This document shows positions 43,722 through 52,730 of a stretch of 64,000 bases of DNA, in pieces. Both the position numbers and the translations under genes were made by a program. This stretch comes from JAXMEB01 sp046348545. GTDB lineage: Bacteria > Pseudomonadota > Gammaproteobacteria > Berkiellales > Berkiellaceae. Under the pieces are notes generated by a model, which saw only the letters and a list, made by a program, of their open reading frames with translations, made no database searches and was not told the origin of the DNA. How positions within the stretch are numbered: position 1 is the stretch's first letter; the number at the start of each line of letters is the position of its first letter. The stretch spans positions 62,001-126,000 of the forward strand of contig JAXMEB010000004.1 of NCBI GenBank assembly GCA_046348545.1. Direction: 5' to 3'.

Positions 43722-44864
43722 ATGAAGATGAGACTCCAGTCTGTTTTGTTTGTTTCTTTAATGGTTCTTTTACAAAGCTGTTCAAAAGATCAGATGGCAG
43801 AACAGCCTTTGCCAGGCGTATTGGTCGCTGAAGTCGTTGAAGGACCGGCGTCACTCGCTTATGACTTTGTTGGACAAGCTGAAGCCGTACAAAAAGTCGA
43901 GTTGAGGGCACGCGTAGAGGGTTTTTTGCAAAAGCAAAATTTTACAGAAGGTGGGGAGGTAAAAGCGAATGATCTCCTTTATGTTATCGAGCCTAATCAA
44001 TATCAAGCAGCCGTTGACAAAGAGAAGGCCAATGTTGCTAAGGCCGAAGCGGAGCTGACGAATGCAAAGCTTGCTCGCAAGCGGATGGAAGAACTCGTTC
44101 AAAAGCAATCAGTCAGCCAAGCACAATTAGATGATGCCGTTGCTGCTGAACAATCCGCGGAAGCGAATGTTGCTGCTGGCGAAGCCAGTTTGCAGCGCGC
44201 TCAATTGGATTTGAGTTATACGGAAATCCGTGCACCCTTTGCTGGCACGATTGATAAATCTGCATTTAACGTTGGGAATCTAGTGGGTCCCAGCTCGGGT
44301 GTTTTAGCAAGTATTAATCAGATGGATCCTATATATGTACACTTCAATATTAGTGAAACTGCTTTCCTAGAAAGGAAACAACAAGAACAACCTGACACCA
44401 CAACGCCTAATACGGCAGTGATGGAAGCAGCCAATCAACGATTTGAACCCTATCTGAAACTGGCTAACGGACAGGAATATGAAATGCCAGGACAGATCAA
44501 TTTCATTGATAATAAAATTGATACTTCAACAGGTACTATTTTGATTCGAGCAGAATTTCCAAATCCTAAACGCTTATTGTTACCTGGCCAATATTTGAGC
44601 GTCATCATTAAGCGAAAAGATGAACAAGCGGTGTTAAGGATCCCGCAAGTCGCCGTTCAGACGGGGCAGAATGGCCACAGCGTCTTGGTTGTCGACAATC
44701 AAGGTTTGGTTGCTCAGCGAGTCGTGAAATTGGGTGAACAACTTGGGACTGAATGGATCGTATTAGATGGATTAAAAGTGGGTGAGCGCGTGATCACCCA
44801 AGGGTTACAAAAAGTTCGTCCTGGCATGAGAGTGAAGGCGCAAATTGAAGGAGCTGCGCAATGA
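43722..44864 (+). CDS. RND efflux periplasmic adaptor (MexA/AcrA type)
   Basis: 380 residues with a lipoprotein signal (LMVLLQSC, acylated Cys near 20). Next come a biotinyl-lipoyl-like half (VELRARVEGFLQKQNFTEGGEVKAN), a long coiled-coil hairpin (about 100-165), the second lipoyl half (LSYTEIRAPFAGTIDKSAFNVGNLVG), and beta-barrel and membrane-proximal domains. It bridges the inner-membrane pump to an outer-membrane TolC-type channel. Start ATG at 43722 has AGGA upstream. It overlaps the pump gene by 4 bp. Confidence 0.93.
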   Translation: MKMRLQSVLFVSLMVLLQSCSKDQMAEQPLPGVLVAEVVEGPASLAYDFVGQAEAVQKVELRARVEGFLQKQNFTEGGEVKANDLLYVIEPNQYQAAVDKEKANVAKAEAELTNAKLARKRMEELVQKQSVSQAQLDDAVAAEQSAEANVAAGEASLQRAQLDLSYTEIRAPFAGTIDKSAFNVGNLVGPSSGVLASINQMDPIYVHFNISETAFLERKQQEQPDTTTPNTAVMEAANQRFEPYLKLANGQEYEMPGQINFIDNKIDTSTGTILIRAEFPNPKRLLLPGQYLSVIIKRKDEQAVLRIPQVAVQTGQNGHSVLVVDNQGLVAQRVVKLGEQLGTEWIVLDGLKVGERVITQGLQKVRPGMRVKAQIEGAAQ

Positions 44865-47800
44865 TCAGCCAGTTCTTTATTACGCGCCCTAAATTCTCAT
44901 TCGTGATTGCGATTTTGACCGTTTTGATGGGACTCATTGCATTGCCTTTTTTACCGATTGCCCAATATCCCGAAATCACGCCGCCGACGGTATCGGTTAC
45001 AGCAAGCTATCCTGGTGCGAGCGCCGATATTGTGGAAGAGACAGTTGCCATTCCGCTTGAAGCGGAGATCAATGGTGTTGAAGATATGATTTACCTGTCA
45101 TCCAAAAGCTCGAACGATGGCAGCATGAAAATCACAGTGACTTTTGCCGTGGGAACAGACAGTGATATGGCCGCGGTGAATGTTCAGAACCGTGTCTCCT
45201 CTGCCATGTCGAAAATCCCCGAGGAAGTTGCCAAGCAGGGGGTCGTCACTAAAAAGCAATCAACGGATATGCTATTGATTGTAAATCTCTATTCCCCAAA
45301 TCGCAGTTTTGATGCGATTGAGTTGAGTAACTATGCCTCTATTCATGTACGAGATGCGATAGCGCGGGTACCGGGTGTAGGGGCCGCAGAAATCTTGGGT
45401 GCGCTCGATTACGGGATGCGAATTTGGCTCAAGCCGGATCGTATGAGTAGTTTAGGGATTACAACGACGGATATTGCCAATGCAATTGGTGAGCAAAATA
45501 TCCAAGTGCCCGCCGGTCAAATTGGTCAAGCGCCCTCACCAGCTTCGCAGCGTTATCAATACACCGTCAAAACGCAAGGACGTTTATCTGATATTGACGA
45601 ATTTAAAAATATCATTGTCAGAGCTAAATCAGATGGTTCCGTCGTACGACTCAAAGATGTGGCTCGTGTGGAGTTAGGGTCAGAAACCTACAACTCATTC
45701 GGTAGACTGAATGGGGCACCCAGTGTTGTCTTAGGTGTTTATCAATTGCCCGATGCGAATGCGCTGAGCGTCGCCGAAGAAGTCAAGAAAGTCTTAGAAG
45801 AAGTTTCTAAATCGTTTCCTGAAGATATGAAATCAAGTGTTTTATACGACACCACCCGATTTGTTCAAGCTTCTATTGATGAGGTAGTCAAAACTTTATT
45901 TGAGGCTATCATCCTTGTTTTAATCGTAGTCTTTGTGTTTTTGGGAAACTGGCGATCGACTTTAATTCCTTTGTTGACCATACCGGTTTCACTGATTGGG
46001 ACCTTTGCGTTTTTATTGGCATTTGGATTTTCGCTCAATACTATCGTGCTCTTTGGCTTAATTTTAGCGATAGGCTTAGTGGTCGATGATGCTATTGTTG
46101 TTGTGGAAAATGTTCAACGGTTGATGGAAGAGGGGCTGGATCCGAAATCCGCTACGATTCAAGCGATGAAGGAGATCACCGGGCCCGTGATTGCAACGAC
46201 ATTGGTATTGTTAGCTGTTTTTGTGCCGGTTGGCTTTTTACCGGGTATCACAGGACAACTGTATTTACAATTTGCGATGGCGATTTCTGTCTCGGTTGGT
46301 TTGTCAGCGGTTAATGCACTGACGTTGTCACCTGCATTGTGTGCCAGTTTTTTAAAGGTGCATCAAGAGCCGGACAAGGGGATTCTGGGTGCTTTCAATC
46401 GTTATTTTTATCGCTTTAGAGACCGCTATGTTCATTTAGTTGAAAGCCTATTAAAGCGAAATGTCACCGCATTTCTGATACTTGGCGTGATTGTGTTGTT
46501 GATGCTTGGGCTATTCAAATGGATCCCAACAGGATTTGTGCCCAATGAAGATCAAGGGGCATTCATGATCGATATTAGTTTGCCCGACGCGGCATCACTT
46601 AATCGAACGACCGATGTCATCGCGCAAGTAGAAAAAATATTATTAAATACACCCGGTGTGACCGATGTGTTATCGGTTGCTGGGTATAGCATGATTTCAG
46701 GCACTAATGCGCCGAATACTGCTTTAGTGATTCCAGTTTTAGAAGACTGGGACCAGCGAGAAGATAAAAGCTTGTGGGTAGGTTCTATTATTCGCAAAGT
46801 GCAAGCAGAACTTGCGGCTTTACCAGAAGCCAGTATTATTGCATTCAATATGCCCGCTATCCCAGGTTTGGGTACAACTGGGGGATTTGAGTTTGTTTTG
46901 CAAGATACTGCAGGCCAAACACCACAAGCGTTAGCCATGGCGATGCGGGGCTTGATTGTTGCAGCCAATCAAGATCCTGCTTTGAATAAAGTCTTTAGTA
47001 CGTTTAGAGCCGAAGTGCCGCAACTATATTTAAATTTTGATCGAGAAAAAGCTAAAACATTGGGAGTGCCGATTACCGATGTATTTTCGACGCTTCAAAC
47101 GCAATTAGGCTCTTTGTACGTGAATGATTTCAATAAGTTTGGTCGTGTCTATCGCGTGATGCTCCAAGCAGAGAGTGAATATCGAGATGATGCGAAGGAT
47201 ATTGGTAAACTTTATGTGAGAAATGTCAATGGTGACATGGTTCCGCTGGCAACTCTCACCTCAGTGAATAGCATCACGGGTCCCGATACCATCACACGGT
47301 ATAATTTATTTCGATCAGCGTCTATCAATGGTGAGCCCAAACCCCAATTTAGTTCTGGTCAAGCCATTACGGCGATGGAAACACTAGCCACGAAGAATTT
47401 GGGAGAAGGCATGAGCTATGAATGGACAGGCATGTCGCTGCAAGAAATCGAAGCGGGTTCTAAAGCTCCAATTATATTTTCTCTGGCGCTTATTTTCGTA
47501 TATCTATTTTTAGTCGCACAATATGAGAGTTGGATGATACCCATTCCCGTCTTGTTATCTGTCCCGGTTGCGATTTTCGGGGCGCTATTTGCAACCAAAG
47601 TAACGGGCTTGCAGAACAATGTGTATACGCAGATTGGATTTGTGATGTTAATTGGTTTATCGGCGAAGAATGCGATTTTAATTGTAGAATTTGCCAAGCA
47701 TCTTCATGAGCAGGGCAAACCTTTAGTTGAGGCTGCGATCACCGCGGCGAAACTTCGTTTTAGAGCGGTGATGATGACCGCTTTTGCTTTTATTCTAGGC

Positions 47801-47962
47801 GTTGTGCCCTTAGTGCTAGCAGAAGGCGCGGGAGCGGCTAGCAGGCATTCCCTCGGAACAGCGGTCTTTGGAGGTATGCTGGCAGCCACCTTAATTGGTA
47901 TTCTTCTCATCCCCGCATTTTATGTGGTGACAGAGAAAATCCGATCTCAATTCAAAAAGTAG
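44861..47962 (+). CDS. RND multidrug efflux pump (MexB/AcrB type)
   Basis: 1033 residues of the HAE1 class: 12 membrane helices and two large periplasmic loops. Helix 4 carries the proton-relay aspartates (GLVVDDAIVVVENVQRLM), and GFVPNEDQGAFMIDISLPDAAS and QYESWMIPIPVLLSVP are typical of AcrB. No outer-membrane channel gene follows, so TolC must be encoded elsewhere. Confidence 0.95.
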   Translation: MISQFFITRPKFSFVIAILTVLMGLIALPFLPIAQYPEITPPTVSVTASYPGASADIVEETVAIPLEAEINGVEDMIYLSSKSSNDGSMKITVTFAVGTDSDMAAVNVQNRVSSAMSKIPEEVAKQGVVTKKQSTDMLLIVNLYSPNRSFDAIELSNYASIHVRDAIARVPGVGAAEILGALDYGMRIWLKPDRMSSLGITTTDIANAIGEQNIQVPAGQIGQAPSPASQRYQYTVKTQGRLSDIDEFKNIIVRAKSDGSVVRLKDVARVELGSETYNSFGRLNGAPSVVLGVYQLPDANALSVAEEVKKVLEEVSKSFPEDMKSSVLYDTTRFVQASIDEVVKTLFEAIILVLIVVFVFLGNWRSTLIPLLTIPVSLIGTFAFLLAFGFSLNTIVLFGLILAIGLVVDDAIVVVENVQRLMEEGLDPKSATIQAMKEITGPVIATTLVLLAVFVPVGFLPGITGQLYLQFAMAISVSVGLSAVNALTLSPALCASFLKVHQEPDKGILGAFNRYFYRFRDRYVHLVESLLKRNVTAFLILGVIVLLMLGLFKWIPTGFVPNEDQGAFMIDISLPDAASLNRTTDVIAQVEKILLNTPGVTDVLSVAGYSMISGTNAPNTALVIPVLEDWDQREDKSLWVGSIIRKVQAELAALPEASIIAFNMPAIPGLGTTGGFEFVLQDTAGQTPQALAMAMRGLIVAANQDPALNKVFSTFRAEVPQLYLNFDREKAKTLGVPITDVFSTLQTQLGSLYVNDFNKFGRVYRVMLQAESEYRDDAKDIGKLYVRNVNGDMVPLATLTSVNSITGPDTITRYNLFRSASINGEPKPQFSSGQAITAMETLATKNLGEGMSYEWTGMSLQEIEAGSKAPIIFSLALIFVYLFLVAQYESWMIPIPVLLSVPVAIFGALFATKVTGLQNNVYTQIGFVMLIGLSAKNAILIVEFAKHLHEQGKPLVEAAITAAKLRFRAVMMTAFAFILGVVPLVLAEGAGAASRHSLGTAVFGGMLAATLIGILLIPAFYVVTEKIRSQFKK

Positions 47963-47991
47963 TTGTTAATTTTTTTTCCTTGGATAGACTA

Positions 47992-48419
47992 GGGCGTGTC
48001 CCTAAAGTTGCAAGTGCTGCTACGTGTAATTAAAATCACATTTAGGTCGTCATTCCCGCGAAAGCGGGAATCCAGAAAACAAACTATACCATGCCTGATT
48101 CCTTTGTCTATATATTAGCTAATAAGAGAAATGGAACGTTATATACGGGTGTAACAAGTGACCTTATTAAACGTACTGATCAGCATAAATCAAATCTTGT
48201 CGAGGGATTCAGTAAAAAATATGGAACCCATAACAAGAGAAAAGCAGATTAAAAAATGGCGCAGACAATGGAAACTTGACCTGATAGAGGCCTTAAATCC
48301 TCATTGGGATGATTTATATAATAGCCTACTTTAACCTGGATTCCCGCTTTCGCGGGAATGACGACCTAAATGTGATTTTAATTACACGTAGCAGCACTTG
48401 CAACTTTAGGGACACGCCC
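47992..48419. mobile_element. T0: 428-bp element with 84-bp perfect terminal inverted repeats
   Basis: The ends are 84-bp perfect inverted repeats (47992-48075 and 48336-48419), starting GGGCGTGTCCCTAAAGTTGC and ending inside with the hairpin CCCGCGAAAGCGGG and AATCCAG. TA flanks both sides (47990-47991, 48420-48421). The interior holds only a broken GIY-YIG gene and no transposase. It has the same GGGCGTGT terminus as T1 and T2, so their transposase might mobilise it. Confidence 0.85.
48091..48334 (+). pseudogene. GIY-YIG nuclease-like gene, broken
   Basis: The ATG at 48091 opens FVYILANKRNGTLYTGVTSD, the GIY-YIG start, through HKSNLVEGFSKKYG. About 47 bp are then missing relative to the intact copies at 48544 and 56385, and the frame shifts. 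The remaining C-terminal part (KQIKKWRRQWKLDLIEALNP) reads in another frame to the TAA at 48332. It fits tightly between the two inner palindromes of T0. Confidence 0.8.
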
Positions 48420-48543
48420 TAGATACATTTTGAATTTATCCTTGAAAATAATCGATTTAAAAATATAGGTATTCACTAGGGCGTGTTGACATTTCGCCGC
48501 TCGGCACCACGCCTACGTGCCGCGGCTTGTCCGCGGCATCCAG

Positions 48544-48834
48544 TTACGAGCAGATTTCTTGATATAGATCACACCAGGTTGGGTTAAATTCTTCAATTAA
48601 ATTCAACTTCCACTGTCTACACCAATTTTTAAAACGTTTTTCCCGTCTGGCGGCCTCTAAGTACAATTCGTGTATTTCATAATAAACAAGCTGATTTACG
48701 TTATATTTTTCCGTAAAACCACGAATTACCTTATTTTTATGCTCCCAAACCCTTTTTACAAGATCTGTTGTAGAGCCCACATAAAGCGTTCCGTTTCGCT
48801 GGCTTGATAAGATATAAACATAATATGACTTCAT
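48544..48834 (-). CDS. GIY-YIG nuclease-superfamily protein (T1 passenger)
   Basis: 96 residues. YYVYILSSQRNGTLYVGSTT contains the paired VYI...YVG motif that names the family, followed by the conserved Arg in LVKRVWEH, the His, and the catalytic-type Glu in LEAARREKRFKNW. It is of the small YhbQ/UPF0213-like class. Its stop codon touches the inner palindrome of the T1 inverted repeat. The near-identical copy in T2 differs at a handful of residues. Confidence 0.88.
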   Translation of the reverse strand: MKSYYVYILSSQRNGTLYVGSTTDLVKRVWEHKNKVIRGFTEKYNVNQLVYYEIHELYLEAARREKRFKNWCRQWKLNLIEEFNPTWCDLYQEICS

Positions 48835-48872
48835 AAAATTTACTTATCCATACTGTCTTTTGAACATTATTA

Positions 48873-49621
48873 TCACATTGGCAGCCACAGATAAGAACAT
48901 GCTATTGCCAGCATTGAAGCATAATTACGCTTCAATTTGTCATATCTTGTTGCAATTGCTCTAAAATGTTTGAGTCGTGCAAAAACATTTTCAACCAGAT
49001 GCCTATATTTATACAAGGACCAGTCTATGTCTGCATTTCCTGTTTTTGAATTTTTTTCCTTGGAATCACTGGTGTTGATGCTTTTTTTCGAATGAGTTCT
49101 CGAACCTCTTCACTGTCATAACCTTTATCAGCAACCGTATAATCTGAGGTGGGAAGTTTCTCAATTAATTCTGGCGCCGCTTTGCAATCATGAACTTCTC
49201 CACCAGTTAAATCAAACTCAATTGGGAAGCCATATGCGTCAACGACCATGTGAATTTTCGTTGTGTTTCCGCCTACAGATTTTCCAATAGCTTGATTCTC
49301 TTTACTCGCTGCACCAGCACTGTGCTGATGAGCCCTTATAATACTGGCATCAATAAACGTCCATTCAAGATCAGGATCTTGCACCAGAGATTTAAAAATT
49401 TTAACCAATTTGTTCTTTGAAGACCAACGATTGAATTTTTGGAATATTGAATTCCAGCATCCAAATTCTGCTGGTAAGTCTCGCCAAGGACAGCCTACTC
49501 GCAAACGATATAACATCGCTTCAACCATGAGGCGCAATTCGGGCTTGTCATAGATCCCTTGTTGTTGCATGATCGTCCTTAGCTTCGACCACAGCTCATC
49601 ACTGAGCATGAGTCGGGCCAT
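48873..49621 (-). pseudogene. IS5-family transposase, frameshifted (T1)
   Basis: It is 749 nt against 750 for the intact T2 gene. A one-base loss in an A-run near codon 190 (A7 then TTC) ends the reading frame at 49025 after 198 residues, before the third catalytic residue (Glu211 in T2). Asp91 and Asp165 are kept. Several conservative differences from T2 show the two copies are not a very recent duplication. Slippage on A7 could in principle restore some full-length protein. Confidence 0.85.
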
Positions 49622-49805
49622 TGCAAACTCGTATGTTATTTTAGACGAATAAATTTTACGAGTTTGCTCTCATTAATCAATGAGTTGCATTCAAATCTCT
49701 GATTTAGAAATTTAACAACTGGATGCCGCGGACAAGCCGCGGCACGTAGGCGTGGTGCGGAGCGGCGAAATGTCAACACGCCCTAAGTCAATCGAAAATT
49801 TAGTA

Positions 49806-49929
49806 TACCCTTCACACCTGCATTTTCGGGGTTGTTGCCTTCGCGATTCTCACCGCAGTCATGTACTTTGTGTACACTCCTGCGTCTCGAACGCTCGGGG
49901 CCTACCCGAAAAATCATCTGTTGTGGGTA
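49806..49929. repeat. MITE-like element family A, copy 2 (124 bp)
   Basis: Same length and ends as the nested copy at 27075 (TACCCTTCACACCTGC... and ...CATCTGTTGTGGGTA), with TA on each side (49804-49805, 49930-49931). It lies 20 bp beyond T1 and 15 bp after the stop of the minus-strand gene at 49945. Confidence 0.85.
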
Positions 49930-49944
49930 TATCCAGTAACCTTG

Positions 49945-51702
49945 CTATATATTTTTAGGTCGCTTTCGTGGAGATACGGTGAGTTTATTGAAAGACTCTA
50001 TAACCGGTGTGAGATTGACAAGGCTTGGAAATACAGGCGTCGAGACGACGTTTGTTTTGAAGCAAGGAACCGTACAGGTCTCTAAACTGACTGAACCCTT
50101 CATATCTGAATTTTTGGGGTTTGCTTGTCCATCCGTAGCTCGTAGAGCGTAGGTAGGTACCGGAAAAATCATCTGTTGTGGGTACATTTGAGAAGAAAGT
50201 GCCATTATAAGTTTATGAGTTAGCCAATTTTGAATATTAGTTTCTGCATTTTCAGTGTATTTTATAATATTTTTCTTTGATGAATGAAATCTTGATTTTT
50301 TAGTATTTTTAATTTCTGGAGACCCTTCGTCAATGACTTTTGCGAGTTCGCATATTAAATTTTGTTTTAGAAATAGCGAATGCACGGTATGGTTGGCGAA
50401 AGGGTTGAGCAATTTTGTTGCTTCTTGTAATTGTTCAATCGCAGCTCTACTTTCTTCAGAAAGGTTGGACTTTTGGTGAAGATCTGAAATTGCGAGCGTT
50501 TGATCTGCAAACACCTTTTTGAGGGTGTTGAGTAAGCTGATTGTCAAGCCAGTTTGCATTGTTTCAGTGTAGCCTGGTAAGAGTAAAGATCCGAGGTGTG
50601 AAAAGGGAAATAAGCTTTGAGTGCGACAGACTTCGGCGAGAATAGCTGGGTGAAAATCTTCGCCATTTTGATTATTCTGTGCAGCAATTGCCTGATTTAA
50701 TTTATCTAATTTGTTAAGAAGCGGGCATTGTATAATTAGAGTTTTAGAGCCCAAATTAAATTGGGTGTTGAAAAATTCAGCGGTAAGTTCTGGGTGCGCT
50801 TTTAGCCATTGTGTTCGCATGGCTGCTTGCCACTTATTTTTAAGCCATTCAGGGCAATTTTCATGGAAAGGGCTATACCAAAATGATGAGAAGGAGCTAT
50901 GCTGGTCAGAACCATATCCGCTTGCGGGTGTATACAAGAATCGAACGTAATCCTGCCACTGATTAAATCTGGAGAATTGCTCATTGAGGGAATGAGGCTC
51001 TGAAAGATATGGAATTACGCAGCTATTGAGTAAAAACGTGCGTAAGGCATGATGAGCTGATTTCCAGTTATTTTTAATTTTGTTTAAAGTTGGAATACTA
51101 TTCGTTTGAAGCCAATAACGAATCAGGAATGGCGCTTCGAACCATTGGTGTTTTTGGAATAGTGGCTGATACTTCGCAAGCGCATCCTCGGTTTGTTTTT
51201 CAAAGATGTCATTTTGAAATAATGCCCGGTGAGTTGATTCATCAACTAGATTTTCGATCATATCCTCTTGAAACCAATCTCGTGGATCAGGGGATGCATT
51301 GAGCCAATGAAGAATTTGTTTTCGGAGCGTTGTGCTTGATATCTGTCTAACTAAGTCAAGCATATTCATGGTGATATCTATGTGATCTGTTGGTGTTTGC
51401 AATGTCAGTGTCGCGGAACAATTCAGATCGGCCTTTGCAATTTTTAGCATGACAATACCCTCTAGCCACTCTTTTGAAATGGCAAAATGCAGGGCATTAA
51501 ATTGCTTCAATGTTGGTGGAAGGACCGGTTTTTGAGTGAAATCAAGAGCGACTTCCTCAACTTGAGATAATCCGTTGTGTAATTTTTCTGGAAAATAAGC
51601 GTTAATATCGACGTTTTCTTCATAAGCCTGGATTAGCGTGTCTTTTAATGCGTTTCTATCTTTGTTATGGATGCTGGCGTAGAGATTTTCTAAAATGGTC
51701 AT
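49945..51702 (-). CDS. unrecognised large protein, possible ankyrin-like start, C-terminus altered by a repeat element
   Basis: 585 residues from the ATG at 51702; a reading up to 51864 would run into divergent hemF and is rejected. No family is recognised. Residues about 90-115 (LKQFNALHFAISKEWLEGIV) resemble an ankyrin repeat, but no clear array follows. Most of the rest is helical with many Trp/Gln/Asn. A 91-bp family A-like element (50094-50184) lies in the frame and encodes about residues 507-537 (including YPQQMIFPVPTYALRA). Because 91 is not a multiple of three, the last 48 residues may be in a non-ancestral frame. Effector-like, function unknown. Confidence 0.55.
   Translation of the reverse strand: MTILENLYASIHNKDRNALKDTLIQAYEENVDINAYFPEKLHNGLSQVEEVALDFTQKPVLPPTLKQFNALHFAISKEWLEGIVMLKIAKADLNCSATLTLQTPTDHIDITMNMLDLVRQISSTTLRKQILHWLNASPDPRDWFQEDMIENLVDESTHRALFQNDIFEKQTEDALAKYQPLFQKHQWFEAPFLIRYWLQTNSIPTLNKIKNNWKSAHHALRTFLLNSCVIPYLSEPHSLNEQFSRFNQWQDYVRFLYTPASGYGSDQHSSFSSFWYSPFHENCPEWLKNKWQAAMRTQWLKAHPELTAEFFNTQFNLGSKTLIIQCPLLNKLDKLNQAIAAQNNQNGEDFHPAILAEVCRTQSLFPFSHLGSLLLPGYTETMQTGLTISLLNTLKKVFADQTLAISDLHQKSNLSEESRAAIEQLQEATKLLNPFANHTVHSLFLKQNLICELAKVIDEGSPEIKNTKKSRFHSSKKNIIKYTENAETNIQNWLTHKLIMALSSQMYPQQMIFPVPTYALRATDGQANPKNSDMKGSVSLETCTVPCFKTNVVSTPVFPSLVNLTPVIESFNKLTVSPRKRPKNI
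50094..50184. repeat. family A-like element (91 bp) inside a coding region
   Basis: Ends ACCCTTCATATCTGAATTTT and AAAAATCATCTGTTGTGGGT match the family A termini. The core differs and contains GCTCGTAGAGC, like the core of the remnant at 36817. It is embedded in the gene at 49945-51702 without stopping the frame. Confidence 0.7.
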
Positions 51703-51816
51703 AAGTAAGTTCACAAGCTGATTTGTTGGTTGGAATGATAACAGATTCAAAAATATATAGAAATGATTGTCTGACTTATTTAAGATCGGTGGCTCCATTC
51801 CTTGGAAGAGAGCCCT

Positions 51817-52722
51817 ATGGTACCTGATTTCAATGCTGTGAAAGACTATCTTTTGACCCTTCAAGATCGTATTTGCGCGATGTTAATCGCTGAAGAGGGA
51901 GGAGGTGAATTCCAAGAAGACGTTTGGTCACATGCTCACGGGGGTGGTGGGCGAACCCGAGTATTGCAAAGTGGACAAGTTTTGGAAAGTGCAGGCGTCA
52001 ATTTTTCGCATGTTTTGGGTCAGAATTTACCGCCTGCCGCGACAGCGAATCGACCTGAATTAGTCGGTCGTCATTTTGAGGCTACTGGGGTTTCACTCGT
52101 CATCCACCCTCGAAATCCTTATGCGCCGACCTCCCACGCGAATGTTCGTTTTTTTATGGCTGAGAAGGCTGGAGAATCGCCCGTATGGTGGTTTGGTGGT
52201 GGTTTTGATTTAACGCCCTATTATGGGTTTGAAGCAGACTGTCAGCATTGGCATGCTGTGGCGCGTGATATCTGTCAGTCCTTTGGGAAGGACGTTTATT
52301 CAAAATTCAAAAAGTGGTGTGATGAATATTTTTATTTGAAACATCGGCAAGAACCGCGCGGGATCGGTGGCCTCTTTTTCGATGATTTAAATGAGTGGGG
52401 CTTTGAGCAGAGCTTTGAATTTATCAAAGCGGTAGGGGAAGGCTACATTGCCGCTTACCAGCCTATTTTGGCACGACGAAAATCTACCGCGTATGGTGAA
52501 CGAGAGCGAGATTTTCAGTGCTATCGTCGAGGTCGTTATGTTGAGTTTAACTTGGTCTATGACCGCGGCACTTTATTTGGTTTACAATCTGGCGGTCGCA
52601 CAGAGTCCATTTTAATGTCACTGCCTCCTGAGGTCCGCTGGCGCTACGATTGGCGACCAGAGCCGGGTACTCAAGAGGCAGCGCTTTATGACGTTTTTTT
52701 AAAACCGAGAGATTGGATCTAA
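51817..52722 (+). CDS. hemF: oxygen-dependent coproporphyrinogen III oxidase HemF
   Basis: 301 residues from the ATG at 51817, which has GGAAGAG six bases upstream (a TTG at 51802 is less likely). Blocks GGGGRTRVLQSGQVLESAGV, HPRNPYAPTSHANVRFF, WWFGGGFDLTPYY, KHRQEPRGIGGLFFDD and EFNLVYDRGTLFGLQSGGR are the HemF signature. It makes protoporphyrinogen IX with O2. It sits between the inverted elements T1 and T2. Confidence 0.97.
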   Translation: MVPDFNAVKDYLLTLQDRICAMLIAEEGGGEFQEDVWSHAHGGGGRTRVLQSGQVLESAGVNFSHVLGQNLPPAATANRPELVGRHFEATGVSLVIHPRNPYAPTSHANVRFFMAEKAGESPVWWFGGGFDLTPYYGFEADCQHWHAVARDICQSFGKDVYSKFKKWCDEYFYLKHRQEPRGIGGLFFDDLNEWGFEQSFEFIKAVGEGYIAAYQPILARRKSTAYGERERDFQCYRRGRYVEFNLVYDRGTLFGLQSGGRTESILMSLPPEVRWRYDWRPEPGTQEAALYDVFLKPRDWI

Positions 52723-52730
52723 ATTTGGTT

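Larger units (their letters stand above)
48479..49783 (-). mobile_element. T1: 1305-bp IS5-like element carrying a GIY-YIG gene
   Basis: 65-bp terminal inverted repeats, starting GGGCGTGTTGACATTTCGCC, with one mismatch, flanked by TA (48477-48478, 49784-49785). Inner parts of the repeats contain the palindrome CCGCGG-CTTGT-CCGCGG followed by CATCCAG. Contents on the minus strand: a frameshifted DDE transposase, then an intact GIY-YIG gene. It is the inverted counterpart of T2. Confidence 0.88.

Noticed and set aside
48001..48420. T0 as a CRISPR-like or simple repeat
   Set aside because: Only two copies in inverted orientation, TA flanks and a gene remnant inside: an inverted-repeat element, not an array.
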